This document shows positions 43,233 to 54,762 of a DNA stretch of 64,000 nt, one piece after another. The position numbers and the translations under genes were made by a program. The notes under the pieces were generated by a model. The model made no database searches, had not been told where the DNA came from, and saw nothing but the letters and a program-made list of their open reading frames with translations. The DNA is from Symbiodinium natans. Its lineage: Eukaryota > Sar > Dinophyceae > Suessiales > Symbiodiniaceae. The DNA lies in assembly GCA_905221605.1 (NCBI GenBank), contig CAJNDS010002189.1:1-64000 (forward strand). The letters are read 5' to 3'. How positions within the stretch are numbered: position 1 is the first letter of the stretch; the number at the start of each line of letters is the position of its first letter.

Positions 43233-44306
43233 GGACGCAACTGTTGCAGGCATGAGGGGGTGTGAAAGTTTTTGACTTCCTTGTGAGTGCCTTTACAGTT
43301 GACAGGATGTCTTGAACATGTGACATGAACCACGAGTTTGCATTGCGTGAGTTGAGAACGGTGCTTGAACCGTTTGTTTTGTGTTAGCAGAAACAGGCAT
43401 GGACATAGCATGTTTGGAGCTTGGCTTGAAAGTGTTTCTTGCTTTGAGCTTAACGTGAGACGCTTGGAGTGTGCATGATGAGCAGAGAAGCACTCGAGAT
43501 GCTTTAGGAGCATCCTTGAAGAAGTGCGTGTTGCTCTGAGTTTGCTCTTCAAACCTTGGCCGCCGACCCTCGCTTCGCTCGTGTCGTCGTACTAAGGTTC
43601 GAGCAGAGTGGCTGTGCACTTGTATGCTTGTTTTGCTGAAGCACGGAAGTCCTGAGAAGCATTAGGACGTTTGCATGTGTTCCTCCTTTGTTTAACAAAG
43701 TTGAGATGGAATTCACGAAAGTGAAGCTGCGCTGACTCTGCGAGAGACTTGCCGAACACCTCTGGTGTTTTGGCTCAAGCGTGGAGTGAAAAAGAGCTCT
43801 GCGTTTTTCACACAAGCCCCGATGATACCTCCCCAGCGCCGACAAACAGCAGCCACTCTCGCGGTTTCCCTCAGGGATGGGAGGGCAACCCTATAATTCT
43901 CAACTCCAGGAGCGACATGAGGGAGGCGAGTATAGCAACAGCCCCAATTCGACTGGTGTTGCCGCCAGAGGTACACTTGTGGAGGCTCGGAGAGGCCTTC
44001 GCGCGGTTCAATAATTAACCACAGGCTCAAGCACACAGTGCACGCCTCAAAGAGGATACAACGCAATGCGTCCAATGGGCAATCGTTAAGGTGTCTATTA
44101 CTGTGCCTGGAGGCGGGCCTACCGTAGGCCGACGCAAGGCTCAACTGCGAGACAATTACAAGCAGCGGAGCGAGACGTTCCATATGGCTTGGAGGGTGGA
44201 CACCTCGGATCTACAGGTTGACCTGAGCCAGCACTGCACAGCACCCATGAAAAAGTCCCACTAGCACCTTCCCTAGAATGCAAAACCGCGAAAGCAGTGT
44301 GAAACT
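43233..44306. other. 3' flank of the copia element and intergenic DNA
   Basis: 43270-43470 is a fourth G/T-rich spacer (CATGTTTGGAGCTTGGCTTGAAAG), probably the element 3' end. The rest has ORFs on both strands, including a minus ORF at 43713-44183 that begins MERLAPLLVIVSQLSLASA, a possible signal peptide. Nothing recognised. Confidence 0.45.
43768..43779 (+). other. Possible relict spliced-leader end
   Basis: TTTTGGCTCAAG on +, identical to the 3' 12 bases of the dinoflagellate spliced leader; the preceding bases (CTCTGGTG) do not match the rest. A plus ORF follows (43749-44018) but has no recognisable family. Confidence 0.3.
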
Positions 44307-44310
44307 GGAG

Positions 44311-47300
44311 ATCGAGAAAACACTGGAAAGAAACCAGAATCGTGAAACTTAGACAATTTATTTAGATTCAGCAGCAGATTCATACACAGCAACATTTTTT
44401 GTTTCAGTTCAAATTGCCTTCGCCCGTCTGAACAGAATTTTTCTCTTCTTTTGTTCAATGTTTTTGTCGGAATAATCTCTCGGTTAAGTTGCAAGCTTTT
44501 CCACCGCTCTGAACTAAAACAGAAACAGATCGTTCAGCAAGTATCCATAAGAATGCATAGTTGTGCTGTTTTCTAAGTGTGCATTTGCAAGAGTGTTGTG
44601 GATGTGTGTGTGTGAGCATTTGTGGTTGCAAAGTGGGTTGGTTTGCGGGTGCATGTCTTTGTCTTCATGTGCAAGGAAAGTGTGGGAAAAGGGTGGTAAG
44701 GCATGGAGAAACCAAATAAAAAAAAACAAAAACCTTGCAGTGGTGTCGTGTGTGTTTTCCTCGTTTTTTCATTGTGAATGGTGTGGTGTGTTGTGGTTTC
44801 GGCGTTTGTGGGTAAGAGTCGTGTGTTCATGGAGTGTGGATGTGTGTTCATATGTGGGTGCAAAGTGGCTTGGTGGGTGGTGTGTGTTTGCGTGTATGTA
44901 GGCTGGGCTCTGCTGGCTGTTTAAGTGTGGAAGTGTGCGGGTGGTAAAAGGTGTGTGGATTTTGGAGACACAAAAAGAGGGCAAGAAATTAATTCCAAAA
45001 GGTAGGGAAGCCGAAGTGACCTCCACAGTGCGAGAAAGATCGTGCCAGCCAAAGACAAGTTGAGCAAGCCAAGAACACGCGTATCGACGGCGTTTTTTGT
45101 TTCTTGAGTGTTGATGCAAACAGTATCGAATCGAAAAGATCTGATTGTCTGTGAGTTGATTTCAATTATTATTGAACTCAAATGGGTTCCAAAAGCAGCT
45201 CAATTCTGGGCACCGAAAACGGGCCCTAGATTTTGGATTTCCTGTGTGAACATACAAGGCCACGCAGGTTGGAGCCTCAAATTGGAACCCAAGTTTAGGA
45301 GCCATTTTTGGGCCCAGTTGCGGCGTTTTTTCACACACGGGAAGCCAGATCTGGCTTTCACAGCTCCTCGTTGCGAGTAAAACAAATCAGCCTCTCAGTC
45401 GGTTCCAGTTTAAGTCTTGTGTCAGTCTTCCCCCAAAATTAGAACAGCAGGCAGCAAGGCGGCAAAGTGTGAACTTGTTTGGAACCGGAACTTTCTCTAA
45501 CTGTGGAGGTCACTGGAGCTTCCCTACCTTTTCGATCAATTTTGCTGCCCCTCATCTTGGGTTTCAGATTCTCCAGGTTTTGGTGCAAGGCCTGAAGGCA
45601 GAAGAGGAGAAAAGAAGGGTGCAGAGTCAACAAGAACACTTGAAAATGCAACATGTTTTTTTAAATGGCTCGGTGGAAACTGCAGCTTGGAAAAGTTCAA
45701 TGCTTTGAAACAAGTGTTTTGAAAAGCCTCTGACAGTGCCGTTTGGACAGAAATCAACTGCAGGACGAGACGAGTTCAACCGTGGTGTTGATTCGTTAAG
45801 GTTGCGCGCGACGCCCATGCCAAACCACTTGAAAATTGCAAAGTGTATTACCAGAATGTGAATAAGTGCGAGCGAAGCGAGCGAAACACCAGAGTAAATT
45901 CAACAAATTTATCTGATCAAGTGTTGATTTTGAGGGTTTTTTCAACATTTTCGGAGACTTCAGAAATTTTGAAAATTCGTTGAATGGTGCTGAATCAGGA
46001 AGGAATTGCAACACGCAACCAAAACGAAAGACAAGAATTAAAGGCGCCCAGCCTGAAAGAAAGCAGAGTTTCTTCTGCTCAAATCTTCTGTCAAATTTCA
46101 GTGTGCCTTGAATTTCTGTTTGGCCATTCAAGAGAACCCAATCGAAGCTTTGTCAAAAAGAAGTCGAATGGAATGGAAATCAAGACTGGGCAACTCTCAA
46201 GTCGTTCTGGCCATGATGAGAGGTCAGTGTGATTGTTTTTTTCGATGTCAGCAAAGAACTGCAAAAACATTGGTCTTTCTTTTTGAACCCTTTGGAGAAA
46301 TCGAGAAAACACTGGAAAGAAACCAGAATCGTGAAACTTAGACAATTTTATTTAGATTCAGCAGCAGATTCATACACAGCAACATTTTTTGTTTCAGTTC
46401 AAATTGCCTTCGCCCGTCTGAACAGAATTTTTTTCTTCTTTTGTTCAATGTTTTTGTCGGAATAATCTCTCGGTTAAGTTGCAAGCTTTTCCACCGCTCT
46501 GAACTAAAACAGAAACAGATCGTTCAGCAAGTATCCATAAGAATGCATAGTTGTGCTGTTTTCTAAGTGTGCATTTGCAAGAGTGTTGTGGATGTGTGTG
46601 TGTGTGAGCATTTGTGGTTGCAAAGTGGGTTGGTTTGCGGGTGCATGTCTTTGTCTTCATGTGCAAGGAAAGTGTGGGAAAAGGGTGGTAAGGCATGGAG
46701 AAACCAAATAAAAAAAAACAAAAACCTTGCAGTGGTGTCGTGTGTGTTTTCCTCGTTTTTTCATTGTGAATGGTGTGGTGTGTTGTGGTTTCGGCGTTTG
46801 TGGGTAAGAGTCGTGTGTTCATGGAGTGTGGATGTGTGTTCATATGTGGGTGCAAAGTGGCTTGGTGGGTGGTGTGTGTTTGCGTGTATGTAGGCTGGGC
46901 TCTGCTGGCTGTTTAAGTGTGGAAGTGTGCGGGTGGTAAAAGGTGTGTGGATTTTGGAGACACAAAAAGAGGGCAAGAAATTAATTCCAAAAGGTAGGGA
47001 AGCCGAAGTGACCTCCACAGTGCGAGAAAGATCGTGCCAGCCAAAGACAAGTTGAGCAAGCCAAGAACACGCGTATCGACGGCGTTTTTTGTTTCTTGAG
47101 TGTTGATGCAAACAGTATCGAATCGAAAAGATCTGATTGTCTGTGAGTTGATTTCAATTATTATTGAACTCAAATGGGTTCCAAAAGCAGCTCAATTCTG
47201 GGCACCGAAAACGGGCCCTAGATTTTGGATTTCCTGTGTGAACATACAAGGCCACGCAGGTTGGAGCCTCAAATTGGAACCCAAGTTTAGGAGCCATTTT

Positions 47301-49067
47301 TGGGCCCAGTTGCGGCGTTTTTTTCACGCACGGGAAGCCAGATCTGGCTTTCACAGCTCCTCGTTGCGAGTAAAACAAATCAGCCTCTCAGTCGGTTCCA
47401 GTTTAAGTCTTGTGTCAGTCTTCCCCCAAAATTAGAACAGCAGGCAGCAAGGCGGCAAAGTGTGAACTTGTTTGGAACCGGAACTTTCTCTAACTGTGGA
47501 GGTCACTGGAGCTTCCCTACCTTTTCGATCAATTTTGCTGCCCCTCATCTTGGGTTTCAGATTCTCCAGGTTTTGGTGCAAGGCCTGAAGGCAGAAGAGG
47601 AGAAAAGAAGGGTGCAGAGTCAACAAGAACACTTGAAAATGCAACATGTTTTTTTAAATGGCTCGGTGGAAACTGCAGCTTGGAAAAGTTCAATGCTTTG
47701 AAACAAGTGTTTTGAAAAGCCTCTGACAGTGCCGTTTGGACAGAAATCAACTGCAGGACGAGACGAGTTCAACCGTGGTGTTGATTCGTTAAGGTTGCGC
47801 GCGACGCCCATGCCAAACCACTTGAAAATTGCAAAGTGTATTACCAGAATGTGAATAAGTGCGAGCGAAGCGAGCGAAACACCAGAGTAAATTCAACAAA
47901 TTTATCTGATCAAGTGTTGATTTTGAGGGTTTTTTCAACATTTTCGGAGACTTCAGAAATTTTGAAAATTCGTTGAATGGTGCTGAATCCAGGGAAGAAT
48001 TGCAACACGCAACCACAACGAAAGACAAGAATTAAAGGCGCCCAGCCTGAAAGAAAGCAGAGTTTCTTCTGCTCAAATCTTCTGTCAAATGTCAGTGTGC
48101 CTTGACTTTCTGTTTGGCCATTCAAGAGAACCCAGTCGAAGCTTTGTCAAAAAGAAGTCGAATGGAATGGAAATCGAGACTGGGCGACTTTCAAGTCGTT
48201 CTGGCCATGATGAGAGGTCAGTGTGATTGTTTTTTTCGATGTCAGCAAAGAACTGCAAAAACATTGGTCTTTCTTTTTGAACCCTTGGAGAAATCGAGAA
48301 AACACTGGAAAGAAGCCAGAATCGTGAAACTTAGACAATTTTCTTTAGATTCAGCAGCAGATTCATACACAGCAACATTTTTTTTTCAGTTCAAATTGCC
48401 TTCGCCCGTCTGAACAGAATTTTTCTCTTGCTTTTGTTCAATGTTTTCTTTGTTTTTTGTCGGGATGATCTCTCGGTTGAGTCGCAAGCTTTTCCGAGAA
48501 ACCGCCCTGAACTGAAACACAAACAGATCGTTCAGCAAGTATCCATGAGAATGTGCATGTTGTGGTTTCGGCTGTTTTCTGAGTGTGCATTTGCAAGAGT
48601 GTTGTGGATGTGTGTGTGAGCATTTGTGGTTGCAAAGTGGGTTGGTTTGCGGGTGCATGTCTTTGGCTTCAGTGTGCAAGGAAAGTGTCAGTGTGTGGGT
48701 AAAGGGTGGTAAGGCATGGAGTCTCAGAAGTGACACCAAATCAAAAAAACAGTGACCTTGCAGTGGTGTCTGTGTGTGTGTGTGTGTGTGTTTTCCTCGG
48801 TTTTTCATTGTGAATGGTGTGGTGTGTTGTGGTTTCGGCGTTTGTGGGTTAGAGTCGTGTGTCTCATGGAGTGTGGGTGTGTGTTCATTATGTGGGTGCA
48901 AAGTGGCTTGGTGGGTGGTGTGTGTTTGCGTGTATGTAGGCTGGGTTCTGCTGGCTGTTTAAGTGTGGAAGTGTGCGGGTGGTGAAAGGTGTGTGGATTT
49001 TGGAGACACAAAAAGAGGGCAAGAAATTAATTCCAAAAGGTAGGGAAGCCGAAGTGACCTCCACAGT
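44311..49067. repeat. Tandem repeat of about 1.99 kb, 2.4 copies
   Basis: Copies start at ATCGAGAAAACACTGG: 44311, 46300 and 48293. Periods are 1989 and 1993 bp. Copies 1 and 2 differ only at scattered bases and by one TG in a (TG)n tract. Copy 3 is more diverged (extra TG units, several small insertions) and stops at 49067 after about 40% of the unit. The unit includes TG-rich sequence on +, an AATTAATTCC stretch and a GCGAGCGAAGCGAGCG motif. No ORF has a recognisable product; CA-rich His/Thr ORFs on the minus strand are artefacts of the TG tracts. No terminal inverted or long terminal repeats seen. Confidence 0.92.
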
Positions 49068-50084
49068 ACTCGCAGGCTTCCTCCCTGGGAAACTAGGAGG
49101 GTGCTGAACTGCGGCCCCAGATTCTACTTGGGTATGTGGTCGGACTGGGCACAGGTGTTAGGAACTTTGTCGGGCTTCAATAAAAGAGCTGCAAGTTGTG
49201 TTGGCTGTTGCTCGGGGCTCCTCCACTGGCTGACCACCATGGGGTGCTCTGGGCTGGTCTTGCATCCGCTGTTCTTGCTGACAAGTTCCCACTGGCTGAC
49301 CACCATGGGGCGCGTGCTGGCCTTGCCTCTCCTCTGGGAAAGTTGGCCACTGTACCTTCCCTTTTCGCCACTGTATGCCTGGTACCTGCCCGTGTTGTTT
49401 CGCTGTCCTTCTTCGATTTACAGCTTTCCGTGCTGACCTTCGTTGCTTCATGATGGTGGTTTTGATGATCTGGCAATCTCACATTTTGCGACTCCCCCGC
49501 ATGCTCTGCGCTACTTGACAACACCTGGATTTCTGCGACGACTTCGAGTACTGAGCGCGGGGAACACCTAGACGTTTGGCGCTTTGGACAAGAACGGCCT
49601 ACTGCGCTGCTGATGTAGTAAAGAGGCGACAGTTCAAAAAAAAAGCACTGGTTTGGATCTCTCTTGCGACCAGCGCAGGAATTATGGTTTACGTTTTTCA
49701 GAATTGGCAGCTGCAAGTTTTGTTGTCGACAGCCCATATGAAGCCTTTCAATCGTGCTGACCCCGCCGTGCTTGATCCTAAGCCCTAAGCTCCAAGCTCC
49801 AAGCCCTAAGCCCCAAACCCTCAGCTCTCAGCCCTAAACCCTAAACCCTAAACCCTAAGCTCTGAAAACCCCAATCCCTAAACTCTAAACCCTTAACCTC
49901 TTGATTATTCCACTGTGCTGGACCTCTTGTTGTTTTTGCAGCTACAGCTCTGGAGTTTACCTCGAGTTTACAGACCCCACCCGATAATAGTGGGAAAACA
50001 GAAATCGAATCGGACCCTTGATACAATCCTTATTTATCCCTTGCAAGCCACTATTACAGGGTGGGGGGTCCACCTTTCACATCG
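49068..50084. other. Intergenic region with telomere-like stretch
   Basis: A short duplication, CTGGCTGACCACCATGGGG, occurs at 49222-49240 and 49292-49310. Decayed CCCTAAA/CCCTAAG units fill 49774-49900, C-rich strand on +. Overlapping ORFs are unrecognised. Confidence 0.55.
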
Positions 50085-50808
50085 ATGGCTGGAAATGAGC
50101 AGGAGGTACCCCTCTTGGAGAAGGCGGAGGGCACAGAATCAAAGGCCTACACACACTGCGCATGGAGCATTCCCAATGTCCTACTTTTTCTGTTCGTTGT
50201 TGCTGGAGTGGTGATGCGCGTGCACGTGAATGGCGCAGGCTCAATCGTCTGGCTGATGACTGTCATCGCCTTGAACATAATCCGCTGGCCTTTCGAAAAA
50301 AGAGCAACAGTCGAACACGATAGTCTCAAAGTTCCATGTCTCCAAAGAGAAAGCGCTGCTTTTCTGTGTTTCTGCCGGCATGTTCCTGGTCCCCGCTGCA
50401 TTCCTGATCACCGTTCCACGAGTTGTCGACTCTGGTAATCTTGGGCTTTTGCCGGTGTTGTTTGGCGGCGTGGTGACCGTAGCTGCCTTGTATCTCTTCT
50501 GGCGGAGCCACGCAGATCTTGGCCGCAATTGGAGTCCTACGACAGAACTCAGAGAGGACCACACATTGACTACCTCAGGCGTTTACAGCAAGGTACGCCA
50601 TCCCATGTACACGTCCTTGTGGATCATTAACGCGGTGCAGCCTCTGCTAGTGCACAACTGGATCGCAGGGTTCGCTCCGGTGTGCTCTTTCGCAATTTTA
50701 AATTTTATTCGGATAGAATATGAAGAGGAGATGATGATGCAAAAATTCGGCGACGAGTACCTTGAGTACAGTTGCAGAACAAAGCGAATCGTCCCAGGTT
50801 GCCTATAG
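50085..50808 (+). CDS. ICMT-family protein methyltransferase, one frameshift
   Basis: ATG at 50085 (MAGNEQEVPLLEK). Frame 1 encodes two membrane helices (SIPNVLLFLFVVAGVVM; SIVWLMTVIALNII). A +1 change near 50331-50340 leads to VSKEKALLFCVSAGMFLVPA, a helix LLPVLFGGVVTVAALYLFW, and the family core: ADLGRNWSP, TTSGVYSKVRHPMYTSL (the R-H-P-x-Y motif binding AdoMet), then RIEYEEEMMMQKFGDEYLEY and TKRIVPG before TAG. Total about 239 aa. The family (isoprenylcysteine carboxyl methyltransferase / phospholipid methyltransferase) transfers methyl groups from AdoMet in the endoplasmic reticulum membrane or bacterial inner membrane. There is no intron, and the short form looks more like bacterial members. 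The frameshift suggests a pseudogene or a sequence error. Confidence 0.82.
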
Positions 50809-51890
50809 TAAAGCAGCCGTACTGAGGGGTTGGCAGTTGGTGGTTTCTGAATGACTAAATTGCTAATTTTGTGTGGCTTTGCACAAGCCCGGCGCAGCAT
50901 CATCACCCAGAACCCTGGGAGGATCTAGAAAGTAGAGTCCCCCCATCATGGTACCCTGTATTCTGGCTATATTACAAAGGGGCAATTTCCAGAAACCCTC
51001 CTGTAAGGGGGAATCTGCTGTTCAGATCGGGGCATGCCTTGTGAAGCCCTTCAGGCCTCAGGACTTGTAAAGCACTCAGAGTTGTACAGAGCGAGGTTGG
51101 CAGGCAATACCCGATGTGTATCCCGGAAGGTCCAAATATTCAATGATCGTGTACCGCAGGGCGTCGCCTGGCGTGCTTCTAGCATATGTTTGGGGGGGAG
51201 TATGTGATGATCATCAGGCACTTGGACCCTTCGGGTAAAAGCTCTGGCAGAAAAACAAGTGTTGGTGGTGACTGCAGGTCCGGAGCAGTGCCCTTGGTTG
51301 CCTACGGTGCGTGCCCTTGGCGCACTTTTCAAGGAGATGCTGGTCACCCCATGCAAGCGGCTGGAAAACAACTGCAAGCTTTCAAATTTTGTTTTTGTTT
51401 GAGACGCAACTATGGCGATTGGTCGTCATTCTTTACGTATGCACCTTTCGCGTTGCATGGCTCAAGCACCAGCTCTCTGCACCTCAAAACTCTGCAAGGT
51501 TTACCTGGGACTCTACTTACGTGCACTTTAGTAGTTCCTCCCTTTAATTAGTAGGTATAACCCATAAAACTGGAGGTAAAGAGGGTCCCAGGTACAGTTT
51601 GCATGACCACAGCAGTTCATGACCTTGGAGAGCCCTGCAAGTTTTCTCATTGCAGATCTCTTGACAGCCGAGCCTAGCCATTCGCCCACGGTTTTCTGAA
51701 CAAAGATCCAACGTGCCTACCTCCATGACAGTTTGCGCTCATGAGTGGGGCCTGGTTGAGGCCTCCTTCTCAGCGTACAATAGCCATGATGTTTTGACGC
51801 CAATTGAGTTCATTTTGCTGTTACTGTACAACTGTCAAACATGTTATAAGTATTGCCTTAAGATTGCCACTTCAGAACGGTTTGGCTCAA
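50809..51890. other. Intergenic region, no recognised gene
   Basis: Short ORFs on both strands, none with a recognisable family. No notable repeats. Confidence 0.5.
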
Positions 51891-51914
51891 AAATCTCCCA
51901 TAAAACAAGCGGGA

Positions 51915-52090
51915 ACGCCCCGATGCAGGTACACTGGAAGCAGCTTTCTGCGGCAGCGGCTGGCGTTGTCAACAGTGAGTGGAAGACCCGTCATCATCTC
52001 CGACATCCGCCTGAAGGCCCCGCGCGCTCCGTATGGGTATGTTTCAGCATCAGCCGTGTTGGTCAAGCTTTTGGACACATGTAAGCAGAG
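51915..52090 (+). pseudogene. Fragment like RNA 3'-terminal phosphate cyclase-like protein
   Basis: One frame reads RYTGSSFLRQRLALSTVSG, RPVIISDIR, then SASAVLVKLLDTC. It matches the N-terminal signature of the RCL1/RTC family (F-R-Q-R-L-x-L-S-x-x-S-G-x-P-V), whose RCL1 members act in 18S rRNA maturation in the nucleolus. After about 55 residues the similarity stops and no later family motifs appear in the window. It starts just after CAG|GTACACTGG, which could be an acceptor or a retroposition edge. It is either one exon of a gene with distant remaining exons or a fragment. Confidence 0.6.
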
Positions 52091-52194
52091 CTTTGAATAT
52101 GTACGTGACCTACTTGGCGGAGACATTTCCGGACGAACTGCTGGTGCACGTTTCGCCAGAGTCTGTCTGCTGCTTGCCCGTGTACTTACTATAG

Positions 52195-52372
52195 GGGCCC
52201 TAATAAGAGAATAGGGTTTTGAGGTGAGTATTTCGACCCGTTTTTCGCGAGCTTCAGGCACTCCCGCACGATGGAGTTCAAGTTCTCATCATATTCAAAC
52301 ATGGCGCCCTGAATTTCAGATTGTTGGCACACGCATCTTAACATTTCTTCGCTTTCGGCTGGAATAGAACCC
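52195..52372 (-). CDS. Possible terminal exon of an unrecognised gene
   Basis: After a plausible acceptor TTCTATTCCAG the frame reads AESEEMLRCVCQQSEIQG, then AMFEYDENLNSIVRECLKLA and KNGSKYSP, and stops at TAG. Helical, coding-like composition. No family recognised. It lies tail-to-tail with the cyclase-like fragment. Confidence 0.35.
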
Positions 52373-53120
52373 CCAGGCCTACTTCAGGTGAGTGGTTTCC
52401 CCCGCCTATTGTACCCCTGCTCCCTCGGTGCCCTTCTATGCCCCTGAAAGAGCGCCCTATCTGATTTCCCCAACCTGGGGCATTCGTTCCCTTGCCGTTA
52501 ATCTCGGAGCGCCACTGAGTCAACGCCAGGATGAGGAGCCTGGTCTCAGAGATTATGAGGCGCCGAAGCGCCCGAGGGATTATGGTTTAGGGGTTGGCGT
52601 CTAAAGGGTTTGGAGGCATTGAGGGGTTCGGGTTGAGGGAGTGGATGTTTGGTGTGTTTAGGGCCAATGACAGGGGGGGGGGGTTTCAGGCATGGGTTTC
52701 GCCGCTCTATTCTAGAGAGGGGGGGGGTTTCATGCATGGGTTTCCCCACTCTATACTGGCCCTCCTCCCCCCCCCCCCTTACTAGCCTTAAATTAGGCTT
52801 AATCGGGGGGGGGTAGTATAGAAGGGGTAGGAAACCCATGATTCATGATGCCTCGTGTCAGACCTGCGTTGCGCCTTCAGGCTTCGTTTGTCAGACTGTT
52901 GGACAAGATCTGCGACGGCCGAGCCCCCGGCAACAATTCCCTTGCGCCTTCAGGGTTTTTTAACGTTAAAAATCCCTGAATTCAGGGTTTTTGATGTTAA
53001 AAAAGTCCTGGAGAGCAGAGAAACAGAGCACGGAAAGCCATGGAACGGAAAGGAAAGTTTCCCACGAGCCATAGCGGAAAACGAGCTGTCGCTGCAACCA
53101 AGCAAACGAAGCTGGTTCCG
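52373..53120. other. G/C-run-rich intergenic DNA with palindromes
   Basis: G-runs or C-runs of 8-11 bases at 52673-52681, 52721-52729, 52768-52778 and 52805-52812. A segment of about 45 bp containing GTTTCAGGCATGGGTTTCG recurs as GTTTCATGCATGGGTTTCC (52682 and 52730). Palindromes TTTTTTAACGTTAAAAA and CCCTGAATTCAGGG sit side by side at 52956-52988. Confidence 0.6.
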
Positions 53121-53124
53121 ATAC

Positions 53125-53267
53125 GGTTTAGGGTTTAGGGTTTAGGGTTTAGGGCTTAGGGTTTAGGGTTTAGGGTTTAGGGTTTAGGGTTTAGGGTTTA
53201 GGGTTTAGGGTGTAGGGTGTAGGGTGTAGGGTTTAGGGTTTAGGGTTTAGGGTTTAGGGTTTAGGGG
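53125..53267 (+). repeat. TTTAGGG array, about 20 units
   Basis: G-rich strand on +, including one run of three GTGTAGG variants at 53211-53231. First large array of the telomere-repeat-rich right third of the window. Confidence 0.95.
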
Positions 53268-53483
53268 AAGGCCGAGGCTTCCTTTGGCAGGAGTTGGTGT
53301 TTTGAGGTCTTTACAGATTGGAGCCAGGTTTCGGTTGAAGTCAACCATCGAAGACTGAAAGGACATGCAGCTGGGTGCCCGTTTTCAGTTTGTGGCAACG
53401 GCCTATAGGCTCAGTTGTGGCGACCATCTCTAGAATCACTCCTTTGCATTTGGCAGCCATGGAGCAAGCTGCCAGAAACTCAA

Positions 53484-53850
53484 CTAAACCCTAAACCCTA
53501 AACATCCCTGAGCCCTCAACCCTAAACCCTAAACCCCAAACCCGAAACCCGAAGCCCTAAACCCTAAACCCTAAACCCTAAACCCTAAGCAGTACACGAA
53601 GGCCCAGCTCCAACTCCGGCCCGCAGTGCAGAGGTTCAGACATCAGCATCGACGAGACAGGCACCACACTGAGGCACCCATGCATCCTTGGACACCCGAT
53701 GATTACCCTAAACCCTAAACCCTAAACCCTAAACCCTAAACCCTAAACCCTAAACCCTAAACCCTAAACCCTAAACCCTAAACCCTAAACCCTAAACCCT
53801 AAACCCTAAACCCTAACTCCTAAACCCTAACCCCTAAGCCCTAAGCCCTT
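53484..53850 (-). repeat. CCCTAAA arrays (53484-53589 and 53705-53850)
   Basis: C-rich strand on +, the reverse of the array 220 bp upstream. The second block has about 16 perfect CCCTAAA units before decaying to CCCTAACTC/CCCTAAG. Confidence 0.95.
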
Positions 53851-54731
53851 TGAGGCAGGGGAACTTTTTTTGGGTTCGCTTCGGGTCGGTCTTCTGGAGT
53901 TTGAGGTTTAGGGCTGACCGTTGTTCTTTCTTTTTTGTAGGGCCTGTAGGCTTTATGGAGCTTCTAGGTTTAGAGGCAATAACCCTAAGGATCAGAAGAG
54001 CTAGTCATGGCTTAGTGTAAGTTCCGACGGAGTCAGAACAGGCCGGAGCTCAGTGACAAAATGCCTCAGGTACAAGCCCGGCCAGATCATGGGTGGAAGT
54101 GGGCTTGCCCGGCTCACAGCTGGGTTCAGGTGGTGTCAGTGGAGCCAGAAGACTTCCGGATGTTTGCCCCCGTGACTTGGGGTTTTTCCCCTTAGGCTTA
54201 CAGTTTCTTAATATAGGGATTATAGTATTCCTTGTTGTCCCCCTTAGGCTTACAGTCCTTAATAGGGATTCTTGTACCCCTTGTTATAATCCTTTAGTAA
54301 GGACTGTTAGGATAAGGATGAACAACCCAGCCCGTGGCTGTAAAGTTCAGACTCAGGTTCATAGCAGGGAATGGGGGAATGAGGGCTCTAACAAATCCCC
54401 TACAGGGTGGAGAATAATTGGCCCTCATCCCCCTCATTCCCTACGAAGAAACAGCGGGGAAAGCTCAGACTGAGGTTCATAGTTGTCCGTCGAGTCGGTG
54501 CCTGACCTACTTTCTGGAGGCTGCGGCTGTTCTGGTGGTAGTTTCGTGGGCCCTAGTATGGTCCCTTGCCTCCTTGACAGCCTAAACCCTAAACCCTAAA
54601 CACTAAACCCCACACCCTAGGACACAAGGGCAAGGCGCCATCACACTTCCAAAGTCTGGAACAATATGCCAGGGCTTGCTCCTCCTCGCTCCTTTGGCGA
54701 AGCAGCCCCTCACCGCAGGCATCTGAGAAAC

Positions 54732-54762
<31 letters not shown>

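Larger units (their letters stand above)
34124..43560 (+). mobile_element. Second Ty1/copia element, nearly intact coding
   Basis: Order on +: gag with CCHC knuckle and protease (34124-36830), an accessory ORF (36837-38568), then one long frame with a membrane segment, integrase, RT, RNase H and a methyltransferase-like domain (to 43232). Integrase before RT makes it Ty1/copia. It is a different lineage from the minus-strand element (YVDD instead of VHVDD; different tail). I could not find matching LTRs, PBS or target duplication on either side, so the outer ends are approximate and the 5' end may be truncated. Confidence 0.85.

Noticed and set aside
33600-44300. LTRs for the plus-strand copia element
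   Set aside because: By-eye comparison of the 5' and 3' flanks found no shared TG..CA repeat; a self-alignment would be decisive.
45300-45317. AGCCATTTTTGGGCCCAG in the 1.99-kb repeat, resembling the spliced leader
   Set aside because: Only the CCATTTT core matches; the GGCTCAAG end is absent in both copies, so similarity is weak.
44514-48901. His/Thr-rich minus-strand ORFs repeated in each 1.99-kb copy
   Set aside because: They arise from TG-rich tracts, differ in frame between copies and show no protein signature.
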